From the NCBI GenBank assembly GCA_947377705.1, contig CANCGU010000157.1, positions 1-6,345 of the forward strand: a DNA stretch of 6,345 bases. Reading direction: 5' to 3'. Positions 1-5,029 of the stretch are shown in pieces. This stretch comes from Comamonadaceae bacterium. GTDB lineage: Bacteria > Pseudomonadota > Gammaproteobacteria > Burkholderiales > Burkholderiaceae. A program made the translations under genes and the position numbers. The notes beneath the pieces are model-generated. The model saw only the letters and a list, made by a program, of their open reading frames with translations. It was not told the DNA's origin and made no database searches. Position 1 is the first letter of the stretch, and every line of letters starts with the position of its first letter.

Positions 1-7
1 AAATCCC

Positions 8-403
8 ATGTGGAAAGTTTTACAACCTGAAGGATGGCTTGAACCCAAAGGCTATGCCAACGGGATTGAAGCCAGAGGTCGACAAATTTATGTCGCCGGC
101 ATGATCGGCTGGAACGGACAAGCCCAGTTTGAATCTGACGACTTTGTCGTGCAATGCAAACAAGCACTGCAAAACATTGTGGACACACTGGCCTGCGCAC
201 AAGCGGGACCAGAACACATTGTGCGCATGACTTGGTATGTCAAAAACAAAAAAGAATACCTGGACCGTGCCCGCGAATTAGGACAGGCCTACCAGCAAGT
301 CATTGGGCGTCATTACCCCGTGATGGCCCTGGTACAAGTAGCCGATTTGGTCGAAGACCGTGCGCTGGTGGAAATTGAAGCTACCGCCGTCGTTCCTGAT
401 TAA
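8..403 (+). CDS. RidA/YjgF-family protein, subgroup lacking the catalytic Arg
   Basis: This 131-residue protein has the length and layout of a Rid-family subunit. Seen in the sequence: an N-terminal LQPEGW...PKGYANGI segment, a beta-strand segment around IYVAGMIGWN (residues 27-36), the helix around QALQNIVDTL (52-61), the PEHIVRMTWYV strand (68-78), and the C-terminal VEIEATAVVP (121-130). Family knowledge: canonical RidA trimers hydrolyse enamine/imine intermediates using an Arg in a P-x-R motif near the C-terminus. Here the matching stretch is YPVMALVQV, with Met106 at the Arg position, so enamine deaminase activity cannot be assumed; the acidic residues of the VEIEA strand remain. Such Arg-less members are often found with aromatic or heterocycle catabolic genes. 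The ATG at 8 fits the family N-terminus, but only 7 bases precede it, so no ribosome binding site can be judged and a longer start outside the window is possible. It is convergent with the LysR gene, 11 nt away, and probably belongs to a transcript that begins upstream of the window. Confidence 0.9.
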   Translation: MWKVLQPEGWLEPKGYANGIEARGRQIYVAGMIGWNGQAQFESDDFVVQCKQALQNIVDTLACAQAGPEHIVRMTWYVKNKKEYLDRARELGQAYQQVIGRHYPVMALVQVADLVEDRALVEIEATAVVPD

Positions 404-414
404 GCCATCGCTTG

Positions 415-1341
415 TCAGTACTTGCCGGCGTGCTTTTTGAAATGTTCAATCAAGGCGTCCACAGCCACTGACGGCTCGGCAGTCGCAGGTATGAGCGCCA
501 CAATTTCGCGCTCCACCACTGGCCCTACCAAAGCCACGGTGGCGATCGACAAGGCCTGTGTCGCGGCCTGTGCGCGTGAAATGGCATAAGACGGCAAGAT
601 CGACACGCCCTCGCCCTCCGCCACCAAACCCAATGCCGTGGCCACTTGTGACACTTCATAGGCAGGCTGGAGGTGCTTGCACCACTTGGAAATGGTTTTA
701 TCCACCAGAGAACGCAAACCACTGCCATGGCGCATCAAGATCAGTGGCTCATCCACCAAGCTCTGCCAGGAAACTTCGCGTGCTTGCGCCAGGGGGTGAT
801 CAACATGGCAGGTCAACATCAACTTGTCAACGTACAACAGGTGCGATGACAAGTCGGCCACATCGCTGTTGGCGGTGCAGACCGCCATGTCGACTTCCCC
901 GCGCCGAGCCAGGTCTGGCAATGAATCAATCGGAGCATCCATCAACACCACGGTAACCTGGGGATGCTGGGCACGAAAACTGGCAATCACTTTGGGGAAT
1001 AGCGCACTGGCCAGCAGTGGCGACGCAGCGACCCGCAGTTGCGAGGCTTTCAAGCGTTGTGACTGTTGAAGATTCGCAATACCGCTGTCCAACTGTAGGA
1101 ACACCTGTTCTACTGTCGGCAAAAATTGCTTGCCCGCATCGGTCAACACCACACGACGGGTGGTGCGCTCGAACATGCGCATGCCCAAGTCGTCTTCCAT
1201 GCTGCGTATCAACATTGACAGCGCAGAAGGCGTCAAGTGCAGCCGTGTGGCGGCGCGCGTCATGCTGGATTCTTGGGCCACAGCCAAGAAAGCACGCAAT
1301 TGACGAAGGCTCAGATGAGAGGTGGCAAGTTTGAAAGGCAT
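415..1341 (-). CDS. LysR-type transcriptional regulator, divergent from the molybdenum hydroxylase operon
   Basis: This 308-residue protein has the usual LysR length. The N-terminal winged helix-turn-helix is clear at about residues 11-70: SLRQLRAFLAVAQ, then AATRLHLTPSALSMLIRSME as the recognition region, then LGMRMFERTTRRVVLTDAG. A linker helix follows (about 71-95). The periplasmic-binding-protein-like effector domain runs from about 101 (QLRVAASPLL) to 295 and includes the typical GEVDMAVCT (148-156), DHPLA (181-185) and GEGVSILPSYAI (243-254) segments. LysR regulators bind a small effector, often a pathway substrate or intermediate, and usually control a divergent operon and themselves. 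Here the divergent neighbour is the large subunit gene, and the gap between them holds a perfect inverted repeat that is a good operator candidate. The start at 1341 gives a standard short LysR N-terminus; no strong Shine-Dalgarno sequence is visible before it. The ligand is unknown. Confidence 0.95.
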   Translation of the reverse strand: MPFKLATSHLSLRQLRAFLAVAQESSMTRAATRLHLTPSALSMLIRSMEDDLGMRMFERTTRRVVLTDAGKQFLPTVEQVFLQLDSGIANLQQSQRLKASQLRVAASPLLASALFPKVIASFRAQHPQVTVVLMDAPIDSLPDLARRGEVDMAVCTANSDVADLSSHLLYVDKLMLTCHVDHPLAQAREVSWQSLVDEPLILMRHGSGLRSLVDKTISKWCKHLQPAYEVSQVATALGLVAEGEGVSILPSYAISRAQAATQALSIATVALVGPVVEREIVALIPATAEPSVAVDALIEHFKKHAGKY

Positions 1342-1374
1342 ATGCCAAGTTTATGCGGCTCGACCGCAACAGTG

Positions 1375-1405
1375 ATTGAACAACGGAACTGCATGATTGT
1401 TCAAT
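1375..1405. promoter_or_regulatory. Putative LysR operator: 9-bp perfect inverted repeat
   Basis: ATTGAACAA at 1375-1383 is the exact reverse complement of TTGTTCAAT at 1397-1405, with 13 nt between them. The arm centres are 22 bp apart, about two helical turns, so both arms face the same side of the DNA, as expected for a LysR tetramer. Each arm also contains a small TTG-N2-CAA palindrome. The site lies between the divergent starts, about 34 nt from the LysR start codon and about 48 nt from the operon start. Binding by the adjacent regulator is inferred from position and symmetry, not shown. Confidence 0.6.
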
Positions 1406-1408
1406 TTT

Positions 1409-1414
1409 TATCAT
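1409..1414 (+). promoter_or_regulatory. Possible -10 element (TATCAT) for the rightward operon
   Basis: TATCAT matches the TATAAT consensus at five of six positions and lies just downstream of the second arm of the inverted repeat. The hexamer at 17-bp spacing upstream (GAACTG, 1386-1391) is a poor -35, so the promoter, if real, would probably need an activator. The predicted transcript start would be near 1420. Single-hexamer matches in AT-rich DNA are weak evidence. Confidence 0.3.
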
Positions 1415-1453
1415 TTGGCCTGTCACCCATTGTCTGCTCACAATTGAGGCGTG

Positions 1454-3562
1454 ATGTCTGAAGCCCCTACCGCCCCCACCTTGCGCCGTGAAGACGCGGC
1501 GTTGCTGCGCGGTGAAGCTTGCTTTGGGCAGGACCTGAAACTGCCCCATGCCCTGCATCTTGCCTTTGTGCGAAGTCCGCAAGCGCATGCGCACATCCTT
1601 CATATGGACACGGCTTCAGCTTTGCAAATGCCTGGGGTGAACGCTGTTTTAACCGCCACAGATTTGGGTCAGCATTGGATGCCGTCCATCAATCCCCTGT
1701 TGCCCCTGCTGCACGATGTTCAGTTTGGGCTGCTCGCACAAGACACCGTGTCCTACGTGGGGCAAGTGGTGGCAGTGGTGGTGGCTCAGACCTCGCAACA
1801 GGCCCGACACGCAGCGGCGCAGGTGCAACTGTCTTTGCGCCCAGAGACCGTCGCCTGCGACTTTGACGCGCAAAACCCCATCACCACCCAAACGCAGCAC
1901 CATCATGGTGAACTGCCCCAACACGCCCCCTCTGCCAGCGTGCATTTGCACGTCCCGCGGCTCACAGCCATGCCGATGGAGCCGCGTGCATGCAGTGCTT
2001 CTTGGCAAGACGATACGCAGCGCATGACGCTGTGGCTAGCCACACAAACCCCCTCAAGAGCGCAAGCCGATGCCGCCCATGTGTTGGGCATTGATGTGGC
2101 GCAAGTGCATGTGATCTGCCCCGATGTGGGAGGGGCATTTGGTGCACGCGCTTCCGTCAGTCCAGAAGACCTCTTGGTGGCGTTGAGCGCTCGGCATATG
2201 CGCACAACGGTTCGTTGGACATCGTCGCGCTCCGAAGATTTTCTGGCGGGCATGCAAGGACGTGGGGCACAGCTCAACGGACAACTGTGGCTAGACGCGC
2301 AAGGCCGTTTGCAAGGACTCGCAGCCCAACTGCATTTCACCTTGGGGGCGTGGCTGCCTTATTCAGGCGTCGTCCCCTTGCGCAATGCCGCGCGCATCTT
2401 GCCTGGCCCCTACGATTTACACCAATTAAGGATTGATGGTGTCGCCACACGCGCCAATACCGCACCCGTGAACATTTATCGCGGTGCCGGACGCCCTGAG
2501 GCCGCGTTGCTGATGGAAACTTTGATGGATGTGGCAGCGCGCCACCACGGCATAGATCCGGTGGACTTGCGCTTTAAAAATTTAATCTCAGAGCAAGCTA
2601 TGCCTTTCACCACCGCCAATGGCGAAGTGCTGGATTCTGGTCACTATGCCCAAGCCCTGAGACTGGCCTGCGAACACTTTGACTACAAGCACGAACGCAC
2701 AGAGCAGGAAAAACGCCGTGCGCAAGGCGAATGGGTTGGCATTGGCGTGGCGATGTACATCGAGCCTTGCGGTCAGGGGTGGGAGGCGGCCCGTGTCACA
2801 CTACATGGCGATGGGCGTGTGACGGTGGCCAGTGGCTCACCCGCCCAAGGCCAAGGCCACGTCACCACCTATGCACGCATTGCCGCAGACAGCTTGGCTT
2901 GCGATGTGAATCAGGTCGAAGTGCTGATGGGCGACTCGCAAACTTGCCCGGTAGGCATAGGGGCCTTGGCCAGTCGCAGTACCGCCATTGCCGGCAGCGC
3001 GATCATGCAAGCATGCGCCCGAGCGCGCGATCAAGAACAACGGGGTGCCGCATACCCCATCACCGTCGAGGAGCGCTTCACTGCCCAAGAAGCTTGGAGC
3101 TACGGTTGCGTGATGCTGCGCTTGCACCTAGATACAGACACCGGCAAACCCACGATTGAGCGCTTGGTGTGGGTCGACGATGCGGGCCATGTCGTGCAGC
3201 CTAAGTTGGCACATGGCCAACTCATCGGCGGCGCCGCACAAGGACTTGGCCAAGCCTTCATGGAGCAACTCATTTACGACGACCAAGGCCAACTCGTCAC
3301 CGGCTCGTTGATGGATTACGCCATTCCCCGTGCCAGCGACATACCCGACATAGAGATTGTCTCAATGCACACACCCAGCCCGCTCAATTTGTTGGGGGCT
3401 AAAGGCGTGGGCGAGGCAGGCTGCATTGGCATCCCCGCAGCCTTGATGAATGCAGCCCGCGATGCGCTGTCCCCCATTGGCGAGCCCACGCTTGAATTTC
3501 CACTCACGTCAGAACAACTCTGGCGTGCCATGCACATCCATAACCCCAAGGAAAAATCATGA
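1454..3562 (+). CDS. Molybdenum hydroxylase large subunit (CoxL/XdhB-like, molybdopterin-binding), form-II type
   Basis: This is the catalytic subunit of a xanthine dehydrogenase-family enzyme that binds the molybdopterin cofactor and hydroxylates its substrate with water-derived oxygen. Numbering from the ATG at 1454, the N-terminal a/b-hammerhead domain spans about 10-135 (RREDAALLRG, AFVRSPQAHAHI). The Mo-binding domain follows, with ATQTP (196-200), PDVGGAFGAR (223-232), IYRGAGRPEA (341-350), GSPAQGQGHVTT (461-472), ASRSTAIAGS (506-515) and the GAKGVGEAG loop (648-656), whose Glu654 matches the catalytic Glu. The IYRGAGR loop argues against form-I CO dehydrogenase, which carries AYRCSFR. 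At 702 residues it is shorter than the usual 760-800; the loss seems to fall around 520-550, between the GSAIMQA helix and the LDTDTGKPTIERL strand. A GTG at 1451 sits directly before the ATG, but GAGG at 1446-1449 is only 1 nt from it, so ATG 1454 is preferred. The frame cannot extend further because of a TGA at 1445-1447. The stop overlaps the next gene by 4 nt. Substrate unknown. Confidence 0.93.
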   Translation: MSEAPTAPTLRREDAALLRGEACFGQDLKLPHALHLAFVRSPQAHAHILHMDTASALQMPGVNAVLTATDLGQHWMPSINPLLPLLHDVQFGLLAQDTVSYVGQVVAVVVAQTSQQARHAAAQVQLSLRPETVACDFDAQNPITTQTQHHHGELPQHAPSASVHLHVPRLTAMPMEPRACSASWQDDTQRMTLWLATQTPSRAQADAAHVLGIDVAQVHVICPDVGGAFGARASVSPEDLLVALSARHMRTTVRWTSSRSEDFLAGMQGRGAQLNGQLWLDAQGRLQGLAAQLHFTLGAWLPYSGVVPLRNAARILPGPYDLHQLRIDGVATRANTAPVNIYRGAGRPEAALLMETLMDVAARHHGIDPVDLRFKNLISEQAMPFTTANGEVLDSGHYAQALRLACEHFDYKHERTEQEKRRAQGEWVGIGVAMYIEPCGQGWEAARVTLHGDGRVTVASGSPAQGQGHVTTYARIAADSLACDVNQVEVLMGDSQTCPVGIGALASRSTAIAGSAIMQACARARDQEQRGAAYPITVEERFTAQEAWSYGCVMLRLHLDTDTGKPTIERLVWVDDAGHVVQPKLAHGQLIGGAAQGLGQAFMEQLIYDDQGQLVTGSLMDYAIPRASDIPDIEIVSMHTPSPLNLLGAKGVGEAGCIGIPAALMNAARDALSPIGEPTLEFPLTSEQLWRAMHIHNPKEKS
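3548..3552 (+). promoter_or_regulatory. Ribosome binding site AAGGA for the DHDPS-like gene
   Basis: AAGGA lies inside the last codons of the large subunit gene, 6 nt before the ATG at 3559. With the ATGA stop/start overlap it supports this start and indicates translational coupling. Confidence 0.75.
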
Positions 3563-4539
3563 AATACAAAAAATCAGAAGCCAAAGAATACGCCCGCGAA
3601 CACATGGTTGGGGTGTGGGCCGCCAACCTCACTCCCTTTGACGCATCGCTCAAACTCGATGAAAAAGCCTACCGCGAAAACTTGAACCACTGGATCAACA
3701 CACTCAATTTGGGTGGTTTGTTCATCGCGGGCAAACAAGCCGAGTTTTTCTCCATGAGTTTGGCCGAGCGCAAAAAGCTGATGGAACTGTCGGTTGAAGT
3801 GGCGCACGAAGCTGGGAATCGCAACGGCAAGGGCCATTGCGGCATCGTCACCTCTTGCTCCGACACCAATTTGGATGTGGTGCTCGACTTGGCAAAACAC
3901 TCGCAAGACATTGGCGCCGACTATGTGATCGTGCACAGCCCTGTGCTGCACTTTGGCGCAGACACAGACGACACGATTTACGAGTACTACCGTTATTTAT
4001 CAGAAAAAATTGACATCGGTTTGGCCATGTGGAACCACCCCGACTGTGGCTATGTGATGAGCCCTGAGCTCTGCGCCCGCATCGCCGACTTACCCAACGT
4101 CGTGGCCATCAAATACAGCACAGACCGTGAAAAATACAAACGCCTCACTGAAATGGTGGGCCACAAAATTCATGTAAGCAACCCTGACGAACCTGATTGG
4201 CTCGAAAACATCATCGAGTTAGGTTGGAAGCTCTACCTTTGCTCGACGCCGCCCTTCTTGCTGCAGACGGCCGCGGATCAACGCATGAACGAGTACACCC
4301 AATTGGCTTTTGCGGGCAAGTTCGAAGAAGCACGCCGTGTGCGCGACAGCTTGAAACCCGTGCGTGACGCGCTCAAGCAGTCCAAGCCCAAAGGTAAACC
4401 ACAAGCCCATGCAAAATATTGGCAGGAGTTACTTGGTCAGCATGGCGGACCTGTGCGTCGACCTTTGTTACAACTCACTGAAGCAGAACGCGAAACCACG
4501 CAAAAGGCTTTTGCCGCTTCAGGTCTGAAACTGAAATAG
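3559..4539 (+). CDS. DHDPS/NanA-superfamily lyase-like protein with altered proton relay
   Basis: This 326-residue protein matches the class I aldolase superfamily of dihydrodipicolinate synthase, N-acetylneuraminate lyase and related hydratase-aldolases, whose usual length is about 290-330. Seen: VWAANLTPFD (19-28) at the first strand, GLFIAGKQAEFFSMS (53-67) where the family has GTTGE, GADYVIVHSPVL (119-130) where it has the PYY motif, MWNHPDCG (157-164) where it has YNVPSRTG, and VVAIKYS (181-187) with the Schiff-base Lys185. The Lys is kept, but positions matching Thr44, Thr45, Tyr107 and Tyr133 of E. coli DapA are replaced (Lys59, Gln60, a missing Tyr, Trp158), and the carboxylate-binding Arg138 is absent. 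It is therefore probably not lysine-biosynthetic DapA. A lyase, dehydratase or hydrolase acting on a 2-keto acid made downstream of the hydroxylase is the best inference. The gene is locked into the operon: 4-nt overlap with L, 4-nt gap to S. The C-terminal 50 residues form a helical tail as in other members. Confidence 0.88.
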   Translation: MKYKKSEAKEYAREHMVGVWAANLTPFDASLKLDEKAYRENLNHWINTLNLGGLFIAGKQAEFFSMSLAERKKLMELSVEVAHEAGNRNGKGHCGIVTSCSDTNLDVVLDLAKHSQDIGADYVIVHSPVLHFGADTDDTIYEYYRYLSEKIDIGLAMWNHPDCGYVMSPELCARIADLPNVVAIKYSTDREKYKRLTEMVGHKIHVSNPDEPDWLENIIELGWKLYLCSTPPFLLQTAADQRMNEYTQLAFAGKFEEARRVRDSLKPVRDALKQSKPKGKPQAHAKYWQELLGQHGGPVRRPLLQLTEAERETTQKAFAASGLKLK

Positions 4540-4543
4540 TTCT

Positions 4544-5029
4544 GTGCATACAGCCCGCCTCAGCCTGCAACTCAACCATCGTGCCATCACGCTCGATGTA
4601 GCACCGTCATCGCTGCTGATTGATGTGTTGCGCGAGCAATGCCAACTCACCGGCACGCACCAAGGGTGTGACACCGCACAGTGCGGGGCCTGTACGGTGT
4701 TGGTCGATGGCCAGTCCATCAAATCATGCAACCGATTGGCACTGCAGTGCGCAGGCCAATCCGTGCTGACGATTGAAGGCGTGGCACCGAATGCGCATGA
4801 ATTGCATGTGATGCAGCAATCCTTCAGCCAGCACCATGCATTGCAGTGTGGCTTTTGTACGCCAGGATTTGTGATGCGCGCCTTGGCCATGGTGCACGAG
4901 GACGTGCCGGCCACACCTTCAGCGGTGCGCGAGGCGTTGTCGGGCAACCTGTGCCGTTGCACGGGCTACGAAGGCATCGTCAAAGCCATCTGCGAAGGCC
5001 TAGAAAAACTGAGGCATGTCGACGGATGA
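4544..5029 (+). CDS. Molybdenum hydroxylase small subunit, two [2Fe-2S] clusters (CoxS type)
   Basis: This 161-residue protein carries electrons from the Mo site to FAD in xanthine dehydrogenase-family enzymes. The plant-ferredoxin-like N-terminal domain has the first cluster motif CDTAQCGAC...C with Cys42, 47, 50 and 62 (C-x4-C-x2-C-x11-C). The C-terminal helical domain has the second, QCGFC...CRC, with Cys102, 105, 137 and 139 (C-x2-C-x31-C-x-C); Gln101 sits where the family contacts the pterin cofactor. All eight ligands are present and the length is normal. The start is a GTG at 4544: an in-frame TGA at 4532-4534 prevents extension, and no ATG occurs early enough to keep the first beta strand (RLSLQLNHRAITLDV). 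It begins 4 nt after the DHDPS-like stop, with no strong ribosome binding site, so coupled translation is likely. Its stop overlaps the next start (ATGA at 5026-5029). Confidence 0.95.
   Translation: MHTARLSLQLNHRAITLDVAPSSLLIDVLREQCQLTGTHQGCDTAQCGACTVLVDGQSIKSCNRLALQCAGQSVLTIEGVAPNAHELHVMQQSFSQHHALQCGFCTPGFVMRALAMVHEDVPATPSAVREALSGNLCRCTGYEGIVKAICEGLEKLRHVDG

Larger units (their letters stand above)
1342..1453. promoter_or_regulatory. Divergent promoter region between the LysR gene and the operon
   Basis: This is the only sizeable non-coding stretch in the window. It separates two divergent starts and is AT-richer than the flanking genes, notably around 1396-1416. It holds the inverted repeat described separately, a possible -10 element for the rightward operon, and the GAGG ribosome binding site at 1446-1449. 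No convincing sigma-70 -35 box is found at the proper distance from that -10, which would suit an activator-dependent promoter. No clear promoter for the leftward LysR gene was recognised. Confidence 0.7.

Noticed and set aside
404..414. Terminator between the convergent RidA and LysR genes
   Set aside because: Only 11 nt separate the stops, and I see no stable hairpin followed by a T-run on either strand there or in the adjacent gene ends.
926..1603. Long antisense open frame of 225 codons crossing the LysR gene, the intergenic region and the operon start
   Set aside because: It overlaps two clear genes and the promoter gap, its translation has no recognisable domain and is rich in Cys, Arg and His as shadow frames often are.
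1885..1955. His-rich stretch in the large subunit (QTQHHHGELPQH) as a metal-binding insert
   Set aside because: It lies in the variable linker after the N-terminal hammerhead domain, where composition varies; a cluster of His there is not enough to claim metal binding.
2843..2862. Short tandem repeat (CCAAGG twice)
   Set aside because: It encodes the conserved AQGQGH active-site motif and is explained by coding constraint.
1454..3562. Form-I aerobic CO dehydrogenase (true coxL)
   Set aside because: The active-site loop reads IYRGAGR rather than the AYRCSFR signature of form-I CoxL, so no cox gene symbol is given.
3559..4539. Lysine-biosynthetic dapA
   Set aside because: GTTGE, the PYY motif, the YNVP Tyr and the carboxylate-binding Arg are all replaced, and the gene lies inside a catabolic operon.
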